Both the position numbers and the translations under genes were made by a program. Positions 18,087 through 29,105 of a stretch of DNA of 64,000 nt are shown in pieces. Each line of letters begins with the position of its first letter. Positions within the stretch are counted from its first letter, which is position 1. Source of the stretch: Enterococcus rivorum (GTDB taxonomy: Bacteria > Bacillota > Bacilli > Lactobacillales > Enterococcaceae); NCBI RefSeq assembly GCF_001742285.1, contig NZ_MIEK01000056.1, positions 1-64,000 of the forward strand, given 5' to 3'. The notes beneath the pieces were generated by a model. That model made no database searches and was not told the DNA's origin. It saw only the letters and a list, made by a program, of their open reading frames with translations.

Positions 18087-18956
18087 TTAAATAGCTTTTG
18101 ATTGAAGATCAAAAGAATAATCATCAAAGTTCCAGTTTTTTGAATATACCTCAAAACTTCTTTTATGCTTTACATTTAAATAGTCTAAAAAGGTTACATC
18201 AATTTTCAGTTGTGGATACCCTCCTACACTGGGGTCCATATCATCATAGTCCACAGTAGGTGCAACCATAAAACAAACCATATGATATATATATAATCCT
18301 ACAATTTCATTGGGAATAGTTATATAGGAAATATTACCTGGCATTAATACTGGGATTGTTCCACTAGATTTCGATGTATCATACCTAATGCTCTGATGTT
18401 CATTACCATCAGATAACGTTAAAATAAAACCATCACCTGTTCCTAGTTTAATTGGGCTAACACTAAGAACGCTATCTAAACCAGAATAACTTGTATATGG
18501 ATTGAAACCTTCTGTAATTCTCGTCTCCTCTCCTCCAGAAAAATAATCTGATGTGGCATCTTCAAAATTAATGATACTAAATGAATATTCAATATGAGAA
18601 ATAGCTGTAGCGCCAATATTGACTAGTGGTATTCCTCGTAAAATCTCTTTTTTCTCTTTATCAAAGTAGCTATCTATTAGCATTGCACCTTTCTTTATAC
18701 TAGTATTAGACATTAAAACATTAGCCTCTTTTTCTTTTTTGGTCTCTTTCTTTTCAAAATCAAGCTGATTTTTCATAACTAGATAAGCTCCAAATACTCC
18801 TAAAGAAGAACCAATAATCCCTCCCCAATAACCCAACCAGCCATCAGGTGTTCCGCTTATAATAGCTAATTCTGGAATCAGCATTATTAATAAAGCAAAA
18901 ATTAAACTAAAAAACATTACACCAAGCATGAATTTTATCCAATATTTAATATCCAT
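18087..18956 (-). CDS. Two-helix membrane protein of unknown function
   Basis: About 289 aa. Two membrane helices lie near residues 8-30 and 40-62 (the second in GYWGGIIGSSLGVFGAYLV), followed by a Lys/Glu-rich linker and a 200-residue beta-rich domain that should be cytoplasmic. I do not recognise the domain. Proteins with a WGGIIGSSLG-like second helix are frequent in accessory and defence-rich regions, but no function is established. I place the start at 18,956 because AGGAGG sits six bases ahead. It is the only apparently intact cargo gene besides jetABCD in element B. Confidence 0.65.
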   Translation of the reverse strand: MDIKYWIKFMLGVMFFSLIFALLIMLIPELAIISGTPDGWLGYWGGIIGSSLGVFGAYLVMKNQLDFEKKETKKEKEANVLMSNTSIKKGAMLIDSYFDKEKKEILRGIPLVNIGATAISHIEYSFSIINFEDATSDYFSGGEETRITEGFNPYTSYSGLDSVLSVSPIKLGTGDGFILTLSDGNEHQSIRYDTSKSSGTIPVLMPGNISYITIPNEIVGLYIYHMVCFMVAPTVDYDDMDPSVGGYPQLKIDVTFLDYLNVKHKRSFEVYSKNWNFDDYSFDLQSKAI

Positions 18957-19132
18957 ATTCTTCCTCCTCACAACTCAAATTATACATAAAGAAACACACT
19001 CTGTTAAGCCCCCCACCCCCTAGTAAAAATTTTCATCGCATATATTTGGACAGTAGACCCCATCCACCGGTTCCCAAAATTAATAAAATCAGTCAAAATT
19101 ATTCGACAGGGGTAGCATAACTGTTGATATAA

Positions 19133-19172
19133 CAAAAAAAAGAGATGCTCTTTCAAAAAGAACACCTCTCTA
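19133..19172 (-). terminator. Intrinsic terminator inside element B
   Basis: On the minus strand AGAGAGGTGTTCTTT pairs imperfectly with AAAGAGCATCTCT and is followed by eight T. No minus-strand gene ends nearby, so it would stop transcription entering the element from sufB. Confidence 0.65.
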
Positions 19173-19298
19173 TCCATCTGTCTTACAGTCATTGTTTTTA
19201 TATATAATTTACTGCTAAAATAGAAACAAATATGCTTAAACTCCACACGTTTAATAACTATTTTTACTTAATATCATCAAGAATAACAAAGTGTGGTT

Positions 19299-19387
19299 CA
19301 TGAACTACTATGAACATTTATGCTCATGTCACAGAAAAGGCTAAAGAAGAAACTGGCCAGAAATTCGCTCAATACGTCAACTTTTAA
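19299..19387 (+). pseudogene. Remnant of a second tyrosine integrase (element B)
   Basis: The last 25 codons read TTMNIYAHVTEKAKEETGQK and FAQYVNF to TAA at 19,385-19,387. They contain the NIYAHV segment with the nucleophilic Tyr typical of phage/ICE integrases. An in-frame TGA precedes it and nothing upstream can be joined, so only the tail remains. It ends 92 bp before the att repeat in sufB, matching the spacing of the integrase remnant in element A. Confidence 0.75.
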
Positions 19388-19432
19388 TTTTTGGCTACAA
19401 AATTGGCTACAAACTCACATTTTAAGCAAAAT

Positions 19433-19470
19433 AAAAAGCTAGAACCTATATGTATCAAGGGTTCTAGCTC
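19433..19470 (-). terminator. Intrinsic terminator of the suf operon
   Basis: On the minus strand GCTAGAACC pairs perfectly with GGTTCTAGC around a 13-nt loop, followed by TTTTTATTTT. It starts 14 bp past the sufB stop. It lies on the element side of the att core, so the element supplies a terminator to the gene it interrupts. Confidence 0.85.
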
Positions 19471-19479
19471 ATATTTAAA

Positions 19480-19497
19480 GGTTAGCCCACACTGCCT
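19480..19497. repeat. Right copy of the 18-bp att repeat, within the sufB 3' end
   Basis: GGTTAGCCCACACTGCCT, identical to 7,686-7,703. Read on the minus strand it encodes the end of sufB (Gly-Ser-Val-Gly-stop), so insertion at this core restores the gene. Confidence 0.85.
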
Positions 19498-20876
19498 TCC
19501 ATCTCATAACTAATCAATCTGTTAAGTTCCACCGCATATTCCATCGGTAATTCTTTGGTAAATGGTTCGACAAAGCCCATTACGATCATCTCAGTGGCTT
19601 CAACTTCACTCAACCCACGACTCATTAAGTAATAAAGTTGTTCTTCTGAAATTTTTGAAACTTTTGCTTCGTGTTCTAATGCCACTTGGCTGTTATGAAT
19701 CTCATTAAACGGAATGGTATCTGATTTTGATTTATCATCCATAATAATCGTATCACATTCAATATGTGAAATTGATCCTGCACTATCTTTGCCAAAGGTT
19801 ACTTGACCACGATAGTTTACTTCGCCACCATCTTTAGCAATTGATTTAGAAACAATTGAGCTAGAGGTATTTGGTGCATTATGAATCATTTTAGCTCCAG
19901 TGTCTTGAATTTGGTTTTCGCCAGCAAAGGCAATTGAAAGCATTGTGCCGCGAGCGCCTTTTCCATCTAAATAAACACTTGGATATTTCATGGTTGTTTT
20001 GGCCCCTAAGTTTCCGTCAATCCACTCAATCGTTGCCCCTTCGTAAGCTTTGGCACGTTTTGTTACCAAGTTATAAACGTTATCTGACCAGTTTTGAATG
20101 GTTGTGTAACGGCAATAGCCATCTTTACGTGTATAGATTTCAACAATCGCAGCATGCAAGCTGTTGCTTGTATAAGTCGGTGCTGTACAGCCTTCAACGT
20201 AGTGAATGCTTGCCCCTTCATCAACGATAATTAGTGTTCGCTCAAATTGTCCTGTATTCTCAGCATTAATCCGGAAATATGTTTGTAATGGCACGTCTAC
20301 TTGAACGCCTTTCGGGACATAAATAAAGGTTCCCCCTGACCATACAGCAGAGTTCAAAGCAGCTAATTTGTTATCCGTTGGTGGAACTAATTTTGAGAAG
20401 TATTCTTTGAACAGTTCAGGATATTCTTTTAAAGCCGAATCTGTATCAGTAAAAACAATCCCTAGTTTCGTAAATTCTTCCTTCATGTTGTGGTAAACTA
20501 CTTCGGATTCGTATTGAGCAGAAGCGCCTGCTAGGTAAGCTCTTTCGGCTTCTGGAATTCCGATTCTTTCAAAGGTTTCTTTGATTTTATCTGGTACATC
20601 TTCCCAGTCACGAGCTGGTTTATCACTGGCTCTTTGGAAATATTTGATTTTAGCAAAATCAATATCCGATAAATCAGGACCCCATTTTTGCATCGGCATT
20701 TTATGAAACTGCTCCAATGACTTCAAACGGAAATCTAACATCCATTCTGGTTCTTCTTTTTTACGTGAAATTTCTCTAACGACTTCCTCTGTTAGTCCAT
20801 CTCCCGTACTGAAGATTGGTTTCACATCATCATGAAAACCAAATTTATATTCTTCTAACTCTGGTACAGTACTCAA
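19482..20876 (-). CDS. sufB: Fe-S cluster assembly scaffold protein SufB
   Basis: 464 aa, full length for Gram-positive SufB. It works with SufC and SufD as the scaffold on which Fe-S clusters are built. Typical features are the right-handed beta-helix core (about 150-400), the [16 protein letters not shown] segment, and the conserved C-terminal region with [16 protein letters not shown] and [15 protein letters not shown]. It is the last gene of the operon and is separated from sufU by a 178-bp region holding a large palindromic repeat, unlike the overlapping genes before it. The last four codons are part of the attachment core, so sufB is the integration target of the island. Confidence 0.96.
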   Translation of the reverse strand: MSTVPELEEYKFGFHDDVKPIFSTGDGLTEEVVREISRKKEEPEWMLDFRLKSLEQFHKMPMQKWGPDLSDIDFAKIKYFQRASDKPARDWEDVPDKIKETFERIGIPEAERAYLAGASAQYESEVVYHNMKEEFTKLGIVFTDTDSALKEYPELFKEYFSKLVPPTDNKLAALNSAVWSGGTFIYVPKGVQVDVPLQTYFRINAENTGQFERTLIIVDEGASIHYVEGCTAPTYTSNSLHAAIVEIYTRKDGYCRYTTIQNWSDNVYNLVTKRAKAYEGATIEWIDGNLGAKTTMKYPSVYLDGKGARGTMLSIAFAGENQIQDTGAKMIHNAPNTSSSIVSKSIAKDGGEVNYRGQVTFGKDSAGSISHIECDTIIMDDKSKSDTIPFNEIHNSQVALEHEAKVSKISEEQLYYLMSRGLSEVEATEMIVMGFVEPFTKELPMEYAVELNRLISYEMEGSVG

Positions 20877-20894
20877 ATTATCTCACGTCCTTTT

Positions 20895-21020
20895 CTTAGG
20901 TTGAGAAACAAGTGTTTAGGTTCGAGCTATTGGACTAAAAGAATCACAATCTGCTTTTCGGATTTTGATTCTTTTAGGAAATAGCCGAGAATCTGCTTGT
21001 TTTCTCACTGATTATTCTTA
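20895..21020 (+). repeat. Intergenic palindromic repeat, copy 1
   Basis: Almost the whole sufU-sufB spacer folds on itself: TGAGAAACAAG (20,902-20,912) pairs with CTTGTTTTCTCA (20,996-21,007). Inside, TCGAGCTATT pairs with AATAGCCGA and TAAAAGAATCACAATC pairs with GATTTTGATTCTTTTA. Sequence and order of blocks match the repeats at 33,523-33,645 and 44,749-44,870. In plus orientation it is antisense to the suf operon. Confidence 0.75.
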
Positions 21021-21054
21021 GGTTAAAGCTCATTTTGAATTCTCGTTTTATTGA

Positions 21055-24027
<2,973 letters not shown>

Positions 24028-24041
24028 TTATCTTGTCCCCC

Positions 24042-24812
24042 TTATGCTTCTTCTTTATATTCGATACCTAATTCTTTACTAATTCCAGCGTAACCTTCCG
24101 TTTCTAAGCGTTTCGCTAAATCAGCACCACCCGTTTTAACAACACGGCCCTCCATCATAATATGGACAACATCTGGTGTAATATAGTTCAACAAACGTTG
24201 ATAGTGGGTAATAATTAACGCGCCAAAATTCTCTCCACGCATTTCGTTAACTCCTTTAGAAACAACTTTCAAGGCATCGATGTCAAGACCTGAATCGATT
24301 TCATCCAAGATTGCAAAGGTTGGTTCTAACATCAACAATTGCAGGATTTCGTTACGTTTCTTTTCACCACCAGAAAAGCCTTCATTTAAATAACGTTCAG
24401 CCATTTCTTCTGGCATATTTAATAAGTCCATTTTTTTATCTAATTTTTTAATGAATTCCATCACTGAAATCTTATTATCTTCATCGCGTTTCGCATTAAT
24501 TGCCGCACGCATAAATTCAGCGTTGGTAATTCCTGGGATTTCACTTGGGTATTGCATTGCTAAGAACAAGCCTAAACGAGCGCGTTCATCTACTTCAAGC
24601 TCTAATACATTTACGCCATCAAATAAAATTTCGCCTTCAGTCACTTCATAATTAGGATTTCCCATAATAGCAGCAGATAAAGTTGATTTCCCTGTTCCGT
24701 TTGGTCCCATAATTGCGTGAATTTCCCCTGTTTTCATTGTCAGGTTCACACCTTTTAAAATTTGTTTATCTTCTATTGATACATGTAAATTTTTAATTTC
24801 TAATACGGACAT
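24042..24812 (-). CDS. sufC: Fe-S assembly ATPase SufC
   Basis: 256 aa, the ABC-type ATPase that drives conformational change of SufB-SufD. Walker A is GPNGTGKSTL (about residues 36-45), the signature is NEGFSGGEKKRNE, and Walker B is FAILDEIDSGLD, the SufC-specific form. It is the first gene of sufCDSUB, behind a promoter with a Fur-like box. Confidence 0.96.
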   Translation of the reverse strand: MSVLEIKNLHVSIEDKQILKGVNLTMKTGEIHAIMGPNGTGKSTLSAAIMGNPNYEVTEGEILFDGVNVLELEVDERARLGLFLAMQYPSEIPGITNAEFMRAAINAKRDEDNKISVMEFIKKLDKKMDLLNMPEEMAERYLNEGFSGGEKKRNEILQLLMLEPTFAILDEIDSGLDIDALKVVSKGVNEMRGENFGALIITHYQRLLNYITPDVVHIMMEGRVVKTGGADLAKRLETEGYAGISKELGIEYKEEA

Positions 24813-24856
24813 TCACAATTCCCTCCAACTTTAAAATATATTTTGCTTTCTCATTC

Positions 24857-24889
24857 ATTTTATCCTAATTGAGAATGATAAGCAATCTC
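24857..24889 (-). promoter_or_regulatory. suf operon promoter with an overlapping Fur-like box
   Basis: On the minus strand -35 TTGCTT (24,880-24,885) and -10 TAAAAT (24,857-24,862) are 17 bp apart. GAGAATGATAAGCAATCTC at 24,871-24,889 matches the Fur consensus at 15 of 19 positions and overlaps the -35 and spacer. Iron-linked control of suf is therefore plausible; which Fur-family protein binds is not shown. Confidence 0.65.
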
Positions 24890-24937
24890 TTTACATGAAA
24901 AATCCTAACGATTCTGATTTTTTTTCTAAGAACTGAC

Positions 24938-24966
24938 TTCTAATTTAGAATATTTCTAAATTAGAA
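24938..24966. promoter_or_regulatory. Perfect 13-bp inverted repeat upstream of suf
   Basis: TTCTAATTTAGAA and TTCTAAATTAGAA are perfect inverted arms with a 3-bp spacer. The centre TTAGAATATTTCTAA loosely resembles PerR/Fur 7-1-7 sites. It lies about 55 bp upstream of the suf -35. It may be an operator; it has no T-run and so is unlikely to be a terminator. Confidence 0.4.
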
Positions 24967-25011
24967 ATTCTCTTTAGATCAAGTATTCCCTTGTTTCATG
25001 GGGTTGATTGG

Positions 25012-25038
25012 CAAAAAAAGCATGGAACTCAGCTTTTT
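25012..25038 (-). terminator. Intrinsic terminator after the peptidase E gene
   Basis: On the minus strand AAAAAGC pairs with GCTTTTT around a 10-nt loop, continuing as TTTTTTTGCC. It lies about 70 bp past the peptidase gene stop. Confidence 0.65.
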
Positions 25039-25106
25039 AAAGATATCGCTTTCATTAAAATAAAACTAAAATGCTTATTAGAATAATCTGACTCCATTCG
25101 GTTTTC

Positions 25107-25721
25107 TTATTTTTCCAAAATGGTTACCTTTTCTCCTTCAACGAATATCGCTTGGTTATCGTTAATGACTTTCAATTTCAGTTTATTTGAATAGCTAGCT
25201 ATGATTTTTGCGACAGCCTTTTTAAATTCCCAATGTTCAGCATGAGGGACAACATAAAAATCAACAAGATTTAAGCCAGTATATTCTGTTAAATTAGGAG
25301 CTTTGGTTTTATCGTCCATTTCTGTAGAATAGTCAATCGTTGGAGCCACAATGATTGCACCAGCCGATTCCCCAATATATAATTTTCCTTTGTATATTTC
25401 CTCAATGATTAACCTATCCGCCCCCGTTCTTTTTAGTTCCTGTAATAAGTAAAAAGTGTTGCCGCCAGATACGTATATGTAATCATTGTTTTGCAACTTT
25501 TGTTTGATAGTTTCATGAGACGCGTTAGCTATATCTAATTCATCTACAACCAAACCTAGTCTTTTTAGCTTCCATTTGCTAATTTTCACAAAAAAACCTA
25601 GCTTTTCTACTTTACTTGCTGTTGGGATAAAAGTGATTTTTTTATTTTTTAGATCCGGTTCAACTTTTTTTACTATTTGTGAAACATTTTGAAACGTAGA
25701 AACCAATAATAATTTTTTCAA
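25107..25721 (-). CDS. Peptidase E-like (family S51) protein
   Basis: 204 aa, cytoplasmic. The nucleophile elbow GESAGA places the catalytic Ser at 119, and YVSGGNTFYLL before it is the other family hallmark. His in VVPHAEHWEF (about 158) fits the third catalytic position. S51 enzymes such as dipeptidase E and cyanophycinase cut Asp-Xaa peptides; the substrate here is not known. It is monocistronic, between its own terminator and that of the upstream reductase gene. Confidence 0.85.
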   Translation of the reverse strand: MKKLLLVSTFQNVSQIVKKVEPDLKNKKITFIPTASKVEKLGFFVKISKWKLKRLGLVVDELDIANASHETIKQKLQNNDYIYVSGGNTFYLLQELKRTGADRLIIEEIYKGKLYIGESAGAIIVAPTIDYSTEMDDKTKAPNLTEYTGLNLVDFYVVPHAEHWEFKKAVAKIIASYSNKLKLKVINDNQAIFVEGEKVTILEK

Positions 25722-25760
25722 TGCTATCCCTCCTTAAAAAATTTTTTTGTTAAAATAGGC

Positions 25761-25800
25761 AAAAAAGCTTGATGCATAATTCTATTATACACCAAGCTTT
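25761..25800 (-). terminator. Intrinsic terminator of the fumarate reductase gene
   Basis: AAAGCTTG and CAAGCTTT form a perfect stem on the minus strand, followed by TTTTGCC, 28 bp after the reductase stop. The long AT-rich loop contains a TATAAT-like box that could start the peptidase transcript. Confidence 0.75.
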
Positions 25801-25828
25801 ATTTTAATTATCAAGTCTAGAGCACTTC

Positions 25829-27367
25829 TTATTTTTGTTCTTTAGCAAAAATGGCTGATTGGGCACCTGCTTGGCGTCCAAAGATAATGATATCAGCATC
25901 AGCGTTTCCGCCAATTCTATTCCCACCATGTAACCCACCAGTTACTTCACCAGCAGCGTACAATCCTTTAATTGTAGAACCATCTTTTTTCATTACTTCA
26001 GTATTAGTATTAATTTTTACTCCACCCATTGTGTGATGGATTCCTGGCGCAATTTTAATTGCGTAAAAAGGTCCTTTAGATAAATCTTCATCCATCCCAG
26101 TTGTACGACCAAATTCTTGATCTTGTTTATTTTTTACATTTTCATTCCATTGATCTAGGGTTGTTTTTAATTGATCCGCAGGCACATCAATTTCTTTTGC
26201 TAAAGCTTCAATTGTATCGCCAGTTTTTACAAATCCTTGTTTATCATAGAAATCAATTGCTTTGACACGACTTCTAACCCCAGCATCAAAGACTAGATAG
26301 GCATATTTATCTTCTAAACCAATTATCGCTTTCGATACTTTATCTCGTGTTTCTAATTCGTTAAAGAAACGTTTTCCATCTTGAGCAACTAAAATGGCGC
26401 CTTCACCTCGAACAGCTTCTGTAATTAAAAAGGCTTTTTCTTGTTGAACAGTTGGATGGATTTGGATTTGATCTAAATCAACCGTTGCGCCACCTAATTT
26501 TTCAATCATTTTAATTCCATCGCCAGTACTACCTTCTTGGTTCGTAGAAACATAGCCTTTAAGTTCAGGTTTATTTTCGGTTACCATATCCATATTTGCA
26601 CCAAAACCACCAGTCGTAACGATGACTGCTTTTGATGAAATATTTTTCTTATCTTTTCCTTGGAAAACAACTTTCACACCATTTACTTGACCATCTTTTT
26701 CTTTAATTTCTTTGACATCAGCATCTACAAATAGCGGAATTTCTTTTTCTTCAATATTTCTCAATAAACCAGCCACTAGATATTCTCCAACTGCTGAACC
26801 ATCTTCCGGACGATGGGTTCTTTTTTCACTCATCCCACCTGTTACAGTTAGGTTGTTTAAGCGAATACCCATGCCATCTAACCAATCAATCGCTGAAGCA
26901 GAATGATCTACAAAGTAGCGTAACAATTCTTTGTCGTTAGTGTTATTTCCACCTTTTAATGTTTCCTCATAAAATAGATCGTTGGAATCTTCAATTCCTT
27001 GTTCTTTTTGGAATTTTGTTTCTGATGCGTTCATGCCCGCTGAAGATTTAAGTGTGTTACCACCAGCATAAGGCATTTTTTCAAAGATTACCGGATTCAT
27101 TCCAGCCTCTTTTGCCTCTATTGCCGAAGCCATTCCAGCTCCACCAGCTCCAACAATAATAACATCATATTCATCTTTTAGTTCACTAATATCAGTATAT
27201 TTTTGTTCAGATGCCCCCGAGGTAACGTCAGAAGTTTCAGCTGTTTTTTCTTTGCTTTCACTTTCTTTACTACTTGTTGCAGTTTTGCCGCCACTCCCAC
27301 AGCCGGCAAGTAAGAATACAATTGATAGTGAGGCAATAAGCCCTTTAAACATTTTCTTTTTCATCAT
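25829..27367 (-). CDS. Lipoprotein fumarate reductase-type flavoprotein
   Basis: About 512 aa. The N-terminus is a lipoprotein signal (MMKKKMFKGL, hydrophobic core, lipobox LLAGC), then a Ser/Glu-rich linker to about residue 58, then the FAD domain beginning VIIVGAGGAGMASAIEA. Substrate-site motifs of the soluble fumarate/urocanate reductase family are present: THRPEDGSAVGEYL, QIHPT and LHGGNRIGGNA. The usual extracellular FMN-binding domain seen in many relatives is absent, so electrons must come from another carrier. I choose the ATG at 27,367 because GGGAGAG precedes it; an ATG-like start 30 bp upstream lacks one. An extracytosolic terminal reductase is inferred, and fumarate as substrate is only the default. 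Confidence 0.85.
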   Translation of the reverse strand: MMKKKMFKGLIASLSIVFLLAGCGSGGKTATSSKESESKEKTAETSDVTSGASEQKYTDISELKDEYDVIIVGAGGAGMASAIEAKEAGMNPVIFEKMPYAGGNTLKSSAGMNASETKFQKEQGIEDSNDLFYEETLKGGNNTNDKELLRYFVDHSASAIDWLDGMGIRLNNLTVTGGMSEKRTHRPEDGSAVGEYLVAGLLRNIEEKEIPLFVDADVKEIKEKDGQVNGVKVVFQGKDKKNISSKAVIVTTGGFGANMDMVTENKPELKGYVSTNQEGSTGDGIKMIEKLGGATVDLDQIQIHPTVQQEKAFLITEAVRGEGAILVAQDGKRFFNELETRDKVSKAIIGLEDKYAYLVFDAGVRSRVKAIDFYDKQGFVKTGDTIEALAKEIDVPADQLKTTLDQWNENVKNKQDQEFGRTTGMDEDLSKGPFYAIKIAPGIHHTMGGVKINTNTEVMKKDGSTIKGLYAAGEVTGGLHGGNRIGGNADADIIIFGRQAGAQSAIFAKEQK

Positions 27368-27475
27368 TTCTCTCCCTAAAATAAGATTACAGGCCAAAAT
27401 TATTTTGCCCTTATATTATTTTAGCATATAATTGTGAATCAAAACACAAAGTTTTTATTAGATTATTCTAAGATA

Positions 27476-27510
27476 AATAAAAAAGAAAGAGACTACGCTC
27501 TTTCCTTCTT
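27476..27510 (-). terminator. Intrinsic terminator of metNIQ
   Basis: On the minus strand GAAAGAG and CTCTTTC pair around CGTAGT, followed by TTTTTTATTT, 26 bp after the metQ stop. Confidence 0.8.
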
Positions 27511-27535
27511 AAATAACTAAAAATATAATTGTGAA

Positions 27536-28384
27536 TTATTTATCTACTGGTTTGACAGAACCATCCCATTTTTCTAAAATCCAATCTTGAACTTCTTTGC
27601 TGCGTAGTGCTTCCACTAGTTTTTTGATTTTATCGCTATCTTTATCTTCTTCACGAACTGCGACAATATTCACATAAGGAGAATTATCAGCTTCTAGTAA
27701 CACTGAATCTTTCAATGGGTTTAAACCTGCATTATAAGCAAAGTTTGCATTAATAGCGACTAAATCTGCTTCATCATTATTGTAAGTTGTTGCTAATACT
27801 TCTGGATTAATATTATGAACAAATTTTAAGTTTTTAGGATTTTTATCAATATCTTCAAAGGTTGCTGTTTCAAGCTCTACCCCTTTTTTCACCGTTACTA
27901 AATCTGCATCTTGCAAGATAGTAATAATACGACCCCAATCAGATTCTGAGTTAGAGGTAATAATGGTTGCTCCCTCTTTCAAATCTTTAATATCTTTAAT
28001 CCGTTTTGAATATAAGCCCATTGGTTCAATATGGATACCACCAGCATTGGCAAATTTATAATTGTTTTCTTTGACTGCTAAATTAAAGTATGGAATATGT
28101 TGGAAATAGTTAGCGTCTAAATCTCCTTCAGCTAAATTTTTGTTGGGTAAAATGTAATCATCAAATTTAATGATTTCTAAATCAATGCCTTCTTTTTTAA
28201 GAATTGGTTTCACTTGTTCTAAAATTTCTGCATGTGGAGTAGGTGACGCTCCAACTCTTAGTACATTGGATTCTTTGTCCGATGTAGCTGTTTTACTGTC
28301 TTCTGTTTTCCCTTTGCCTCCACAAGCTACTAATGTAAGGGCCACGACTGCTAGTGTTGCTAAACCAAATAATTTCTTTTTCAT
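27536..28384 (-). CDS. metQ: Methionine ABC transporter substrate-binding lipoprotein MetQ
   Basis: 282 aa. A lipoprotein signal with lipobox LVAC (Cys near residue 21) anchors it outside the membrane. The mature part matches the NlpA/MetQ family: VGASPTPHAEIL at the start of the first lobe, NYFQHIPYF, and VAINANFAYNAGLNP. It captures L- or D-methionine for the MetNI permease. It is the third gene of metN-metI-metQ, controlled by the T-box leader. Confidence 0.93.
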   Translation of the reverse strand: MKKKLFGLATLAVVALTLVACGGKGKTEDSKTATSDKESNVLRVGASPTPHAEILEQVKPILKKEGIDLEIIKFDDYILPNKNLAEGDLDANYFQHIPYFNLAVKENNYKFANAGGIHIEPMGLYSKRIKDIKDLKEGATIITSNSESDWGRIITILQDADLVTVKKGVELETATFEDIDKNPKNLKFVHNINPEVLATTYNNDEADLVAINANFAYNAGLNPLKDSVLLEADNSPYVNIVAVREEDKDSDKIKKLVEALRSKEVQDWILEKWDGSVKPVDK

Positions 28385-28415
28385 ACGTAATTTCCTCCCA
28401 TATATTTTTTATTTG

Positions 28416-29105
28416 TTATCGTTTATCAGAGCGTTTAACTAATTGATCTCCAACAAATTGTACGATAAATACAATCACTAAAATTAAGGCTGTTGCGACT
28501 AAGGTCACGGTATTGTTATTCCGACTAAACCCTTCTTGATAGGCCAATCCTCCTAAGCCGCCACCACCAATGATTCCTGCCATCGCAGTAAAACCAATCA
28601 TGGTAATAGTTGTTAAAGTAATCCCTGATAATAGCGCAGGTTTACTTTCTGGAATTAAAATTTTGACAATCTTTTGTATTTTTGAAGCCCCCATCGCATC
28701 TGCTGCTTCTAATACGCCATTATCAACCTCACGAAAGGCAATTTCTACTAAACGAGCGTAAAATGGTGCTGCTGAAACAACTAATGATGGAATGGCCGCC
28801 ACTGCCCCGATTCCTGTTCCCACCAATGCTCTTGAAAAATCCATCAATAGAATAATCAATACAATGTAAGGAATCGATCGGAAAATGTTACTGACTACCG
28901 ATAAAACACCGTAAGCAACTTTTCCAAAAGGATGACTGCTTCGACTTAAATTATAAAGGACTAAGCCTAGTAAAAAACCAAGAATAATCACACATACCAT
29001 CGATATTGCTGTCATAAAGAGCGTGTCAATCGTAGCTTGTTTCATTGTTTCAGGGTTTACTCGACTAAAATCCAAATACTTCTCTGCAAAAGTTTGATTA
29101 GCCAC
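28416..29105 (-). CDS. metI: Methionine ABC transporter permease MetI
   Basis: 229 aa with five predicted membrane helices and the BPD-type permease loop AADAMGASKIQKIVKILIPE (about 135-155), which contacts the ATPase. Length is normal for MetI. It overlaps metN by 8 bp and precedes metQ by 31 bp. Confidence 0.94.
   Translation of the reverse strand: MANQTFAEKYLDFSRVNPETMKQATIDTLFMTAISMVCVIILGFLLGLVLYNLSRSSHPFGKVAYGVLSVVSNIFRSIPYIVLIILLMDFSRALVGTGIGAVAAIPSLVVSAAPFYARLVEIAFREVDNGVLEAADAMGASKIQKIVKILIPESKPALLSGITLTTITMIGFTAMAGIIGGGGLGGLAYQEGFSRNNNTVTLVATALILVIVFIVQFVGDQLVKRSDKR

Noticed and set aside
19004-19246. 80-codon minus-strand frame between the membrane protein gene and the integrase remnant
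   Set aside because: It runs through a terminator hairpin, has no ribosome binding site and odd composition.
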